Positions 35,088-47,759 of a DNA stretch of 64,000 nt are shown in pieces. Position numbers and translations under genes: made by a program. Position 1 is the stretch's first letter. Each line of letters begins with the position of its first letter. The notes below the pieces were generated by a model, which was not told the origin of the DNA, did not search any database, and worked only from the letters and a program-made list of their open reading frames with translations. The stretch is from Polytrichum commune (lineage: Eukaryota > Streptophyta > Polytrichopsida > Polytrichales > Polytrichaceae): the NCBI GenBank assembly GCA_950295325.1, contig OX485805.1:11408501-11472500 (forward strand). Direction: 5' to 3'.

Positions 35088-36225
35088 CCCTAAAATTGAT
35101 AATGTCTATGATCAGAACAATTGCATTATCACAAATATTAACCCCTAACTGCCTAACCGTCATTTTTTCATCTCAGGTGATGTTTTTGTTGAGTCAAATT
35201 TTTAAGGTAGATTTTAGGGCTAGTTCTCTTTACGTAAGTGAAGTCAGATTAGGGAAAAAATTGAAATTGAATTTACTAGGTCCTTCCATTCGATGGATCT
35301 TCCATTTTGACAATCAAAAAGTTCCAAAGTTTTGAGCTTTTGAATGCGCACTAAATCCATTCTTTGAGGCTAAAATACAAATGAAAGTTGTAGATGATGA
35401 CTTTTCCATGGCATCCATACAATTGGATTATGTAATAGTGTCAAAATAAGTTTAAATTTGATTTTGAAAGAGATTATTGTTTTGATTATTTGAAAAATAC
35501 AAAAATACTCATTATCTTATGAAATTTGGAACGATTCGCCAAGAGTGCATAATGTACAACACTGAATCATCTTTTGCATAATGTGCAATATTTCAACCTA
35601 TAAAATTATCTTTTGATTGCTTACAAACAAATCTCAAGACACCTGTATCGAACCGTGATAAACTTCAAATGAAAAAGTTCACCAATATTGAAGCATAACG
35701 ATTTCAACCAATCACAATGGATTACAAGATGAGAGTATTAAAATTGTAATTTTAGTAAATTTTCAAAGTTTTTTCTTGTAAATTCATTTGAAAAATAGTT
35801 AGGCATTTAATCTCAAATTCAACCATACGGATGCTTTCTAATAAGGATGTCTTACAACGTATCCACAAATCCACAACTCATGTCTTACAACATATGTACA
35901 AATCTATGACTCGTTCTTCAGGAAGAATATTATACAAGAGTTATAATATGTTTTTGCAATCCATGACTTCATAAAATTGCCCTGTTACAATTTGAAAGGC
36001 ATTTTCCACAAGTTCAATCTCAAGTTTGCCCCGGAAATTCAAATTTGTATCATCAAATGTTCACATATCAACCAACCCTTTATAGTGTAATTATCTCAAA
36101 AAGTGGGCACTATGCGTTCACTAGTAGAAACTTTGTCAGAAAGTGGGCACTATGCACTAGTAGAAATCTTGTCAAATGTGACTTGTCTTTAACAACTATT
36201 AAACGTCTATGGTGACATATCTATA
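35088..36225. other. Intergenic, no gene recognised
   Basis: AT-rich. A 36-40 base tandem duplication (AAAGTGGGCACTATGC... CACTAGTAGAAA) lies at 36100-36174, 50 bases left of pogo-like copy C. Nothing else can be supported. Confidence 0.5.
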
Positions 36226-36852
36226 CAGTAATCTCCCGCTCAAGATAGCACTTTGAACCGGAGCCATTGGTGCGCACTTAGTTGGTAGGTGCGTACTTTA
36301 CTTATATCACTTTCTAGACCCTTTGATTCAATGAATCACAATGGGAAACATATGAAACTTGAGGTAACCCACTTAACTGAAGCCCAACGATGTGAAATCA
36401 TTACAAAGTTAAGCAAGCTGAACACGCCAAGCAAGCAGGCGCTGAGGTGGGAGTATGAAGTCAGTGAAGGTGCTATTCGGAAAGTCTGGGACAGTCGGGA
36501 GGAATCGAGCCTATCGAGACATTTGTTGAATCTAAAAGTGCTACCAACCTCAAAGGCTTTGAAGCTCTACATAGCACTGTCCTCGACATCGACGACCAAT
36601 TACTTTGTTCCGATGTTCAAACGGAAGCTGAACATATGTATGATGAACTGTGACGATCGTTTGAGACATTTTAGCAAAACATCAACAAACTAATATTTAA
36701 TGTAAACCATACAGAATTCATGCATTCACGACAAATGACTATGCATAACATGTTCAAACAATAAAGTACAAACCCTGATATTTGTTAAAAAACTTGCGCA
36801 CTTAACTGGGATGCGTACTTAAACGGGTGCGTACTTCAGTGGGAGATTACTG
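36226..36852 (+). mobile_element. Pogo/Tigger-like DNA transposon remnant, copy C
   Basis: This is the largest of the three related elements, 627 bp, flanked by TA (36224-36225 and 36853-36854), with ends CAGTAATCTCCCGCT and AGTGGGAGATTACTG. The right end has three GCGYACTT repeats like copies A and B. Unlike them it keeps a helix-turn-helix coding segment, which identifies the source as a pogo/Tigger/CENP-B-type transposon. The DDE domain is absent. Confidence 0.88.
36331..36720 (+). pseudogene. Pogo-type transposase remnant with N-terminal helix-turn-helix
   Basis: From the ATG at 36331 (MNHNGKHMKLEV) the frame runs into LTEAQRCEIITKLSK, SKQALRWEYEVSEGAI and RKVWDSREE, the pattern of the CENP-B/pogo N-terminal DNA-binding domain. 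At about 36500 the reading shifts by one base. The other frame then gives IEPIETFVESKSATNLKGFEALH, matching copy B, with later stops at DEL*RSFETF*QN. So the element retains the DNA-binding head and a conserved tail and has lost the catalytic core by deletion. Confidence 0.7.
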
Positions 36853-36854
36853 TA

Positions 36855-39800
36855 GTCAACCAATCACAACAAATTTCATGTACAAATTGTCAATGTCTTA
36901 TTCGTAATCAAATCACAAAATCATTTTCAATAATTAAGTTTCAGATTTCACACAGAATTATTGGTGACAACAATCATAAATCTAACTATATGGATAGAAT
37001 CAAAACCTCATAATGTACACATTTTTCATATTTCAAGTTCAGAATATCCATCTTAGTTACATTTATTAAAACATCTTTGAAATTCTCCAAATCTGGAGAG
37101 GGGTGAGGACGTTTCCGGGTTGAATTACCTTGTCTCAGTAAATTAAAATCACTTGAATTTTTTTGCGTAATTCTTACAGACGTCTTCGCAGAGGTCCCAA
37201 AACAGAGATCCAGAAAGACATGCCCACATCTAGGTCTTATGTCATTCTACCTTATTTATTACCTCGATTGTGAATGCGAATGCTAGCACATAGATGTGAG
37301 TTTGAATTTACAGATGCTCAAGATTCAAGAATTATATCCAACAGCACAGCCTATGCTCGGGGAGAACCAGCGGTTAGTTGCAGATGAACCAGTTGAGTTT
37401 GAGAAATAACCGGTTGAAGTTGGAGAATTACCGATCATTTGAGAGGAATCTATGGAGGAATATACCTCCTCAAATGAATAAAGCAAATCTGGAAGATGTC
37501 AACATGTAACCGGTTGGATTTAGAATCACTAGGATCTTGACCGACTATATATATATATATGCCCAAAAACTTCCCGGGCACTGAACACAGCTATACATAC
37601 AGTTTTGCCAGGTCACTTTCAGATGCCATTGTTTTTGGGGGTGGGTTTCGTTGTGAGACATCAGACATTTTGTGTTCCACTTCCCACTACACTGATTGCT
37701 CCCCTTCAAGCTCAAGACTTCAATCAAATCAAGTGGGGGAGGTGCACAAGAGATAGGAAGATTGGAAGATGAAATTCAATTCATTCCCACTTTTGTTTTG
37801 CACTTCTTTAAAATGAGTGTAATTGATACTTCAATGGTGAATGTTGTAGCATAGGAAGCTAATTGCATGTCTACGTTACAAACTCAAATTTGCACATGCA
37901 CATGATGTATCATTGGAGTTTGGACAACATGCGATATGGAAGATGGAAGATGAAACTGTGAAACTGTCATGGGATTGGAACATGAAAGAGTTTCAAATGT
38001 TCCAATTATTTATCATCTGCAAATTTGGCACCATATATCTGCAGAGGATCCTTAGGAAATTGAAGGGAAACATGAGCATTCCAACCTTGATGGATGCAAA
38101 AAACAATCTAGAGTAGAAATTTATGCACACTGCATCCAACTACCATTTATGACCTAAGCTAACTTAGTTAAGAATACACCTTTAAAATGGCTATTAGTGT
38201 GCGTGACATTGATTGCGAGGACACACACTAACTTCAATAATTTGGGATATGCATGGACTAAATTTTTTATTATATGATGCTAATTGTCATCAATCCATGT
38301 CCTTGACTCTTTAGTGTCTCAATACAAGATTGATTTCGAAGATACGTTATAAAATGTTTGATGAATAACAAAATCGGAGTTGATGGGGCCATTCACGGTC
38401 GGGGTACTACTTTTGGGACAAAGGACTTAAGGACTATGTCGCATTGGATCTCGGCGTTTATCATGATTTACTATTATTTGATCAATAAATTTTAAATAGA
38501 TAAGTATGTAGTTCATAGGCTTTATCAAGAAAGATATTATTTCTTATTAAATAATCACCAATAATGGATAAATTCCCTATGAAATGAGTAGATAAGTCAT
38601 AAATCTTGTAAAGAGGTCATATGACTTGTTTGGACCACATCAATGGCAATTTTTACTATTCAAGTGTACATTAGAGGTCAATTTTTTCCTGTTTTGCATC
38701 CTAGTACCTTGGTGTAAGTGTCATGTGTCCATACATATATTTTTTAATGGCCAACTCTAATACTAAACGTTCATTTTTCATGTAGCCATGATTTTGTGTA
38801 TTGTTGGCCATGTTTGGTGCCACATGTAAAGTTATACAATTGGTATGCAATACATTTTTGGTTCTATTGGTACACACTTGAACGATGATTGTGAGGAAAA
38901 AAATTGGGATCATTTCGATTAATTTTTGTTGTCCTTTTCATTCCTTGATCCTAAAGTGAACAATTTTGACAGCACCCATGAATATCCTTTAAGGAATCAA
39001 AATGATATCTTAGATGACCCTATTCCTTGTAAATTAACTATGTCGGTGTACTCAATACGGAGTATGAAATGAAGGTATGATCCAAAATATGCTCCACAAT
39101 ACAAATCTAAGCACACCAAGTATGTAAAGTTGTCTAAAATAGTCCTTAAACAGTTAGACACCCAAAAGTAGTACCCCAACCGTGAATGCCCCTTGATGTT
39201 CAAAGCTAAGTTGTAAATGCCAATGTGAAGATCACATCTATATGGTTGGATTTATCATAATTTAGTAATAAATTGCTATTAAATTTTCAAGCATTTTTTT
39301 GGAATTCAATTTAAAATCCCAAAATTAACGAGGAAAAAAATGTCGTAAAGAATTTGGAATAAATGTCATGCACTATGAGAAGGTATGGTTTCCAATATTT
39401 GATTCAATTAATTTTGGAAAATCATGTTTACGGTCTCACTTTTTGAACTATGAATGAAACTTGACATAAACCAATTATGTTATTTAAAAAAAAATCACAA
39501 TATCTTAGTTTGAAGATCCATTCTGTACAAATGATAGTCAACTAGCACAAAAACCAAGAGAAATTTGGATGGATGAAAAACTATACAGGGTGTAGTCAAG
39601 AGAAAGTTTACAATATGTTTGTCGTTCATTATATGGACGCAGGTGCGTCAAAGGATTAACTCCTCATTGTATCAAAATTAATGTGTATTTGTTAAATATG
39701 GAAATGGAAGGACTTCAAATTATTATATTTAAAGAAAATTATTTTTGTACGTGAGATCATATATATAAAAGGAAATTTTTATCTAAATCAACTCTCACCA

Positions 39801-42800
39801 CACAATATGAAGTCTACAATTGATATACAAGCATGTATGTGAGAATTTTTTTTGAAAATTCAACAAATTATAGTTTAAGTGCTAGATTTCAAATTCAACT
39901 GACTAGAAACTTTATTTTCTAGTGTGAGATAAATAATTAAAACTAGCCAACTAAAATCAAAGTTTACAAATAGTGGTCACACACTCTATTTTTCTTTTTT
40001 GTCAAAATCACAAGTTGTGTCACGCACATTGATATCTTGTGACACTAATTGACCACACACACTAATAGCCATTATCAATGTACCTTATTAATAATACTCT
40101 TAATAACTGTCATGAACTCTCTAGCTCACTAACCTTCATGTCATTTCAGTTCCAAATACCTGCAATGACTTGAAGGCCTTTTTTGCCAGTTCTACATAGA
40201 AAAGAGGTTATAACCCCTAAATGCTCAAACAACCATTTTATGGCTTCTACCCATCTAACGGGTTGCCCGGAACAAAAATGTATATGTCTTTGACAGAATA
40301 AATCATATTTTTGAAATACTAAGTCAAGTCAACTTTTCAATGCAATTTGAATTATGTCAATCCGAGTTAAAATCCTCGCGGGAGAATTCTTCAAAGTGGA
40401 TCACCTCAACATTGTCTTAGTCTTATAAAATTTGCTATTTGAGAAAAGTAATGATATTCTCTCCACCATTTCATTTTCTTCTTTGAATTTTACAATAAAT
40501 AAAATAACTTTAACCAATCACACACGCTAAATTTAAAACTCTAAAAGTAAAAATTTAAAATTTATACAAAATTTCAAAGGTTAATGTTTTTGAATTCATT
40601 AAATAAATATCTAAAGTTATTGTTGGAAGTTTGACTGTACGGATAATTTGTAAAGTTGATGCCCTACATTTTTTCTATGCACAAAACTTCATTGAACATA
40701 TGGAAGGCACAAATTATAACACATCTATGTTTTGTCCAATACCCCTCGGGCTTTTAGGGGTTAACCCCTAACTAACAAGAGACAGTTTTTTGGTGGCTGC
40801 CCATTTTTCTAGGTTGCCTAAGCCCCAAAAATTTATTTTTCTTCAAAATAAAGAATATGATGTCATAGGTAAACAAGTCTTCTTTTCAACACAATTGGAA
40901 ATATGTCCATATGATCAAAACTCCACTTAGGGGAATTTTGCAAAGTGACACACCTCAATGTTGAAAGGCAACTTCAACACTTTGGATAGGCTTGCCAAAA
41001 AATTGAAGCCAATGAGATTCATTGGGCACCGCAAAGAAACTTTGTCCAACTCACATGGATTGCATGCCATGAGTTGTGGGCTCACCCAATTGGAGGAGAG
41101 TTGAAGGGATAATCTAATCTAGCCAAAATCTCTTGCTTCCCTTCCTTCACATCCCCACCCATTACAAGGTCTCTAAAAGCATGCTAATGAACCGATCATC
41201 TTGTCAAACTTAGTCATGCATCTTGTTAACTACCTCCTCTTAAGAATGGTCAAAAATGGTACATCATTACAATTGTCTTTTGGGTTTGGGAGCCCATCAA
41301 AGCAACGTTGTTCAGATATTTTAGGAACTCAAATTTCAAAATCTCAACTTCATATGCTCTTATCTTTACATCCATACGCTACAATATTTTGCAAACTGGA
41401 GGGATGGTTTATAAGGCCTAGGAGTACAAGATCCTATGGTTGGAATGTAAAGAACGGTTTTGAAAAGCAATAAAAAATCATCAGCAAAAATGTTCAAGGA
41501 CCACGACTATGTTTCTGTCCAAAAACTCCAAAGTTGCTTTAAAGTACCCCATCTTATAAAAAGGCAAATAGTTTTCATTTTAAAACCTATTTCACCTTTC
41601 CAACTATAGGATATTTCAATTGACTTGAATTTATTAGCACTTCCAAATTTTCAACTATTCATGGTTCCTTAACAATAAGATTAATAACTACAAAGGTAGG
41701 TGTACATTTTTTTGGCCCCCCCAAGTTTGAAACTTTTTGAAAAGGCCCAAAATGCAAAGTTCAGTCTCATATTTGGTAAACCCATAGAACGCTCGTGTAA
41801 CCCACAATCCTAACCCCAAACCCACAATCCTAATCACTCATGAAACTTAAATTTTCAAGACTTGCAATGTTGCGGTTTCATATCTACCAATCTAATAACT
41901 TGTATAGGATTCCGACTTCACTGTTGCGATCACAATGGTCGCAAATGGGGGGATAGCCAAAATCTTGGCTCAAAACTTAGACCCCCCCCCCCCCCAAACG
42001 CATAGAGCACTCTTGTAACCCATCATGAGTGTAAGATATACATCTAATTAAATATCGAAAGATACTATCGCTTTCTTTTTACCTCTAAAGCTTCATGGAG
42101 TTCCAAATGGATTGCGGGACTAATTTCAGATGATTTTTTAAACATGAAAATAAAACCTTTAAACATAAACTTTCTTCTTCTTAGAATTCTAGATGGAGCA
42201 AAAACATGGAGCAACAACTTCGAGAGGCGCAACATTGGAAGGACGTTGAACGACGACATATCACTGAACAAGATGTTGAAGGTTACCCATATGATGGTTG
42301 GGAGCAAGATGAGCCGGATGCTCAACCTTTGATTGTTGATTTCCTCGACAAGGTTGCCTGGTATCTTCATGGTAGTGGACATGACTGTTCTAGGTCTGAT
42401 GCTGAAGAAGATTTGTGGTGGATGGTGGACGAAGGCGGTGGTCGACTCTATGTAGATCGTGTTGGTGTAGCTTACCACTTTATTAGGCGGTTTGAAGCAA
42501 CCTGAAGATATCATGTACAATCTATTCTATATATCTATTATACATGTAACTATAACTTGTTATATTCACAAATAAATAAATTTGATTATCATTTGTACAT
42601 AGTCGATTTCATAACTATCACATTGAATGCCACCAAAAATAAACCACCTAATTAAAAAAAATAAAGCCTCTCACATAATAGGCCCTCACATGCATTATCC
42701 AAAATGATATGTCATGTCAAAATTGGGTTTCATATGCATTTGCTATGAATGGATGAAATTCAAAAATCAACAAATTCATCCATTGATAACCTCATACGAC

Positions 42801-42879
42801 ATCCAATCAACATGAAAAAGAATCAATCCATAATACAATTAATATCCTCCACAATTTCCAATCAATCAAAAATTTCAAA
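36855..42879. other. Intergenic, repeats only
   Basis: 37350-37590 carries a copy of the AACCGGTT-containing repeat also seen at 47.8 and 48.0 kb. The stretch 38387-38433 is matched in reverse at about 39137-39196 (CATTCACGGTYGGGGTACTACTTTTGGG), and TAATAGCC/GGCTATTA with GTGCGTGAC near 38190 and 40020-40075 suggests a larger decayed inverted unit. A C14 run is at 41982-41995. The open frame at 42206-42505 (plus strand, Asp/Glu-rich, MEQQLREAQHWKDVERR) adjoins the Harbinger remnant but matches no family I know. Confidence 0.45.
37350..37590. repeat. AACCGGTT-containing dispersed repeat, copy 1
   Basis: The segment shares CTCGGGGAGAACC, GAGAAATAACCGGTTGAAG, GAATTACCGATCATTT, GATGTCAACATGTAACC and CTTCCCGGGCACT with copies at 47765-47965 and 47975-48210. 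A (TA)n run is at about 37548-37560. Confidence 0.75.
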
Positions 42880-43830
42880 TACACACTCTAAAAAATCCTT
42901 CACCTCTAGGTCACACTTTCCACTTGCTAATTTCAAAAACATGTTGTAAAGGCATGTTGATTGTTTTCAATAATATTTTCCACCTTCCCTTCAATATGCT
43001 AAAAACTCGTTCAACTGCCATACATGGGCTTCATTAAATAAACTTCCAATACATGTAACTTCTCATGTGACAATCTTTCTTTCTTACGTTTGAAAGATGA
43101 ATAAAACCATGGTCGCATAGGATGAACTGCATAATCAATAAACTTATTAGGTAGAATTACTCCTCTCATGGTTTTCTTTTTGAATTTTGTTAATTGAAAT
43201 TGGATGGGTTGGCCAATTAAAATGGCCAACCCATCCAAATTCATAATACCAAAACTCACATTGTGCATTTACAACCCCTTCAAGTAATGTTGAATAAAGC
43301 CCCTTCCTACAATAATATGAGGTTGAATCCCAAGAAAGTGCAATAATGGGACCATGACTCCCATCAATTGCTCCCAACACATATAGAACATGTAGGCCTT
43401 CAAAATTATATACGAGCTAATGTTGGTTTCTCAAAAAATCAAAGGTCTCATGATTTTTAATAGCTTTGCAATATTTTCTTACAATAATTGAAGGAACACT
43501 ATGTGCTATCCCATATAAATCAACACACAATAACAAAGTTTTGCCAATTCCTAATCGTAATAAAGTCAAAGCAACTCTAGTATGTATGTATGATAATATA
43601 TTTTATCATATTTGTATTAAATTTCCCAAAACAAGTCCTTGAATTTTGCACAAATATTTAGATATGGGGAGATTCACTCGCATACGCTTCTTGAACATAT
43701 TCTCCGAATATGAATTCAAGAGACTCTTTCCTACATATCCACCTACCCCCTTATATTTCCCAAAAGACCTTGGAGTGTTCATTCTACCTCTTTCAAGAAT
43801 GAAAACCGCCATCAACATCAGTTCAACATT
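42880..43830 (-). pseudogene. PIF/Harbinger transposase pseudogene
   Basis: Read on the minus strand through several frames, the order is that of a PIF/Harbinger DDE nuclease. RVALTLLRLGIGKTLL and LYGIAHSVPSIIVRKYCKAI (43575-43462) form the usual helical region; LGAIDGSHGPI (near 43380) carries the first catalytic Asp; YYCRKGLYSTLLEGVVNAQ follows. The strand leading to the second Asp breaks at a perfect 15-bp hairpin (43201-43237). Further on are NKFIDYAVHPMRPWF and, one frame over, MAVERVFSILKGRWKILLK (about 43022-42965) with the final catalytic Glu. Stops and at least three frame changes make it inactive. Its outer transposon ends were not found. Confidence 0.8.
43201..43237. repeat. Perfect 15-bp hairpin inside the Harbinger DDE domain
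   Basis: TGGATGGGTTGGCCA (43201-43215) and its exact reverse complement (43223-43237) surround seven bases. The similarity goes on imperfectly a few bases outside. Confidence 0.9.
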
Positions 43831-46273
43831 TCTTCATACATAACAATTTGTTGAAATGCCAATAAAGCAACATTTGATTGTTTTATAACCATGAAGAGCT
43901 AGGACAACAAGAATGTATTGTCTTCTTTCATCCATAGCTATTAAACTTGAAAAGAGAGTTAATATATACTTTCATGGCGATATAAGTACTCAAAAGATCC
44001 CTCGGGATTTTGCATTGGAGATGGGACTTGGAACTTGTACATGGGACTTTGCACTTCACATGGGCAAGTCCCACATCTCATGTAAATTATATTTTAATGG
44101 CCTCTCAAGCCTCAAAAGTTGGGACTTTGTCTCCAAGTTCAGACTTGTTCACATATGTAGGACTTAAGACTTAGAACACTATGTGAATCAACCCTTAGCG
44201 ATGTGATTCCAAGGGCCATTGATCAATTTTGGAGTGTTTTTAGAGTATTTGCGGTGCATATGCTATCATGGAGGTAGAATCTCTATAAGCATCAATAATA
44301 GCTATTAAATATGGTTACTATTATAAGAAATCTAAATGTTGTTATTATTTACATAGTTATTCAATGTTTAACATAAACATTATTTGTTCCATTTCAATTT
44401 TTCATATTGCCAAAGATCACAATGTGTACATAGTTGCTAAGCCTCTCGATAAATGTGCTTCCGAGTTGATGAAGATTTGTTGTGCATTTCAGACTTGAAA
44501 ACTAATTTGTTGAAGTATTTATCTCTTGAACGGATTGTTTGGGGGGTGACTCATGGTTGCAATCAGTTGAGTTGATTCCTTTAAAAATGGATTTTTTACT
44601 TCAACTTCTTTTCCCCTAAGGCAATAGGCAATGTGTTGGAGACGGATGACACATTTCTTATTTACAATAAGCTTGGGGGAATTCAATACAAGTATTACAA
44701 GGATTCATGGCACTCAAGTAAAATTATCCAATAACAAAAACCAAATGAGTCCATGAAGAGGCTCTGATGGAGCTTACTTTAGTGAAGTGCCTCCAAGTTG
44801 GTAGGTAGGACCCCCTTGTCCCCTCTTAGTTATTATGAACTAAATCACTATTATGTAAATATCAATGGGTTGGAAAGAGGCCATGACGTGGCTTTGGATA
44901 CTCTACAGTTATTTTCTTACATCTCATGAGTTGTCACCGAAGCCATGATGTGTGATTGAATTCCAAGTGATTATTTTGATATATGCCACAAGTTGTCAAC
45001 ATGTGCAACATGTGATTAGCGGCTATGATGTGTCATCATTGTTATTTTGTTTGTTTGATAACTACTGATTTATTTTCACGGACATGAATGCTCGTACGTT
45101 CATAATATGTTAAAATCAATGAACATCATCTTATGGTAAATATAATCAACTAAAAAAAAAACTCAATTCAATAAAATTTCAATTACTACTATTATATTCT
45201 CAAAGTATGTTAATTTAGATAGTTTTGTGATATTTATTTGAAAAAAATAACATTCAACATCTCAATTTAGAAAGTAATAACATGTAATGATGTTATAATA
45301 TTACAATAGTTTGAATAATATATTATTAGTAAAATTTGGATTATATGAGCATACCCCGTCTATAACATAATCCCATAGGTCTAATCTCGTTCTAAAATAT
45401 TATTTTTCTTTTCTTTTTTATGGTGTCTAGACAATAAATTCATCATCTATATATCATGTATTTTATGTGGTCATATCTTATCATGTTTCTTTCACTTTGG
45501 TCATTATATACATATATTTGCACTTATGTACACATCTCTTTGAACCATTCCCTATTTTATGCTCAGAATATATAATACCTTTTCATAAGATAAGGTACAT
45601 AAATCATCATTTCAAACACTTTGGCATAATATAACTTATTCTCATCAACATCAATACCTTACCTTGTGTCACTTTTTTTTTAAAAATTATCACTATTAGC
45701 ACACATGGGCTAGTCGTTATTATATTATAAAATGAGTTCCAATATTAATTAATTATTAATTATTATATACTTTCTTACAACTTCCATTTTGGTTATTGCA
45801 TTGATTATAAATAACCAATTCCATATGGTGGTTTATTATTAGTTTAAAGCCAATCAAGCTTTCATCATCATATGAATATGATGTTATATATATACACATG
45901 TGAATAGAATGGCTACAACCCTTCCCCCCTGCAGTGTATAGAATAGCTAGATTAGGCATTGACAAGCCACCCTAAACCCATCTTGAACCAACCCGAGATA
46001 GAGTGGAGCCCGTTACATACCCTACATGAAGGTATTGGAGGTCACTATGAGGTGGCGCCACTAATGGCGCTTAAAAGCGTCACTCCGTGGGCCCATACAC
46101 TCCTACACCATGGGGAACGCTTCAAGGTAGTAGAGTGTTGGTGATTGGGAGACGTTTATAGGTGTTGGTTTTGGGTGGGGTGTTGGTTTTAGCACCCTAT
46201 ACCTCTTTGTCAGGCAATCGGTTCAACCCCAACTTGAAAGACTCTCCACACTCTAAACAATTGTTAGCTGATG
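43831..46273. other. Intergenic, no gene recognised
   Basis: Very AT-rich, with no sizeable open frame. From about 46190 it enters repeat Z, which is interrupted by the MITE that follows. Confidence 0.5.
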
Positions 46274-46276
46274 TAA

Positions 46277-46692
46277 GAGCATCCCCACTAGATCGGGTAC
46301 ATGCCAAATAGAGTATATAATATTTTATACCTTTGGGGAGCCCTCCATCTTGGGCGGGGCAGCTCATCTTGAGTCAGAGCCCACCAAAGCCTAGGCATAC
46401 CCCCGGTATAATTAGGAAGCAATCAATAAGACAACGACACCTATTATCTGACATGGGATAAAGTAGGATATCGGAGTATCTGATATTAAAGTAATCTCTT
46501 GGCGGGCCGGAGGAGGGCCGCCATATGAACCATTTATGGCGGGGGAAGGCCTTTACTATACCCGGGCCGGTTCTAAATTATGGGGGACCGGAATTGGTGG
46601 GGCTCAATTTATGCCGGTACCGCCACCTATGAACCCGGGATGCCCCATTTTTGGCGTTGGCATGCCCTATGCCCGGTCTGGTGGGGACGCTC
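46277..46692. mobile_element. Tourist-like (PIF/Harbinger) MITE
   Basis: The element is 416 bp and more GC-rich than its surroundings, with ends GAGCATCCCCACTAGA and, in reverse, GAGCGTCCCCACCAGA (three mismatches in 21 bases). TAA is present on both sides (46274-46276 and 46693-46695). A copy of the surrounding repeat at 8430-8700 (minus) has a single CTAAG at the same place, showing the empty site. TAA duplications and GAGCATC-type ends are typical of Tourist elements mobilised by Harbinger transposases. Confidence 0.88.
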
Positions 46693-46695
46693 TAA

Positions 46696-47759
46696 GTTAT
46701 CAATTGAGTTCACACCTTTTTAGCTCTTGGTTTTGTTGAAGTTTTAATGCACTAGATGATGCATGTAAATCTTATTGTGGCACCATGATTTACTTATATC
46801 AATGTTTCTGGCAATGCTTTCACACATTGCTTTCACTTAGAATATAACCATCTATGCCCATGGAGTGCATTGTGCAAGCATATATCAAAGTGCATTTGAT
46901 GCTTCAAGTAAAATTTACAAGTATGTGTCTAGAAGGTAGTCTAGGATTACTTCGACTTGCTTAATCCATAGGGCATAAAAGTATTCAAATACATATCTCG
47001 TTATATTGTTGTTTACTTGCATGTTGCAAACCAATTTATTCTTTGGGAAAGTACCTATAAGTTTATGTTGGAAACCTTAACTTCACATATTGTTAGTTTG
47101 AGAACAAAGGTGCTTGAGACCTCAACTTAGATGCGTATTGTTCACAAATAGTTGTTAGTACACATCCAAGAAAACCATGATAAACACAACAAGAAATGTA
47201 GTTTACATCCAAAGCTCCACGTTTTTGGCAATTGTGTCTACGGACCGATTGATGATAGATATACATATATAATTTCATTATGTCTGACATTTGTGCCTAT
47301 TAAGCCCATATTTACATAAACCCAATCCATTACGTGATTTAAGCCTTATATAGTTGAAAATTAATTAAATGACTCGAGTGTACATTAATTTACAAATTGA
47401 TGTGGGTGTTATTCATTTTTTTTCATGTTCTCCAACTTCTATTAATTAGGCTTATAAAAAAAAACATGTGTTGCATTAGCAAATCTACAATGAGGCATCT
47501 GCACAATGCGAATTGAAGACTAGATCTCCCCTAAATTAATTATAGTTATTAGAAGTACATGTTTGTTGAGTCCTTAATTTAAATACATAAGTCCTTCCTG
47601 TTGTGTTCACTATTGAGTGCAAAGTTGTTAATCAAATTCGAAAATGCAATCCACTCTCTTTTAAATATGTGTATCAATGATCTTTGTTCAAGTTTGATCC
47701 TCACCAAACCATACACCAATCAAATATAGGTGTCTCTTTAGAAAAAGTAACCAAATAGT
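46696..47759. other. Intergenic, end of repeat Z
   Basis: 46696-46910 continues repeat Z (GGCACCATGATTTACT, CATCTATGCCCAT). After that the sequence is AT-rich with no feature that I can support. Confidence 0.5.

Noticed and set aside
42065-42520. 151-codon minus-strand frame beside the Harbinger remnant
   Set aside because: It overlaps a more protein-like plus-strand frame and has no recognisable motif.
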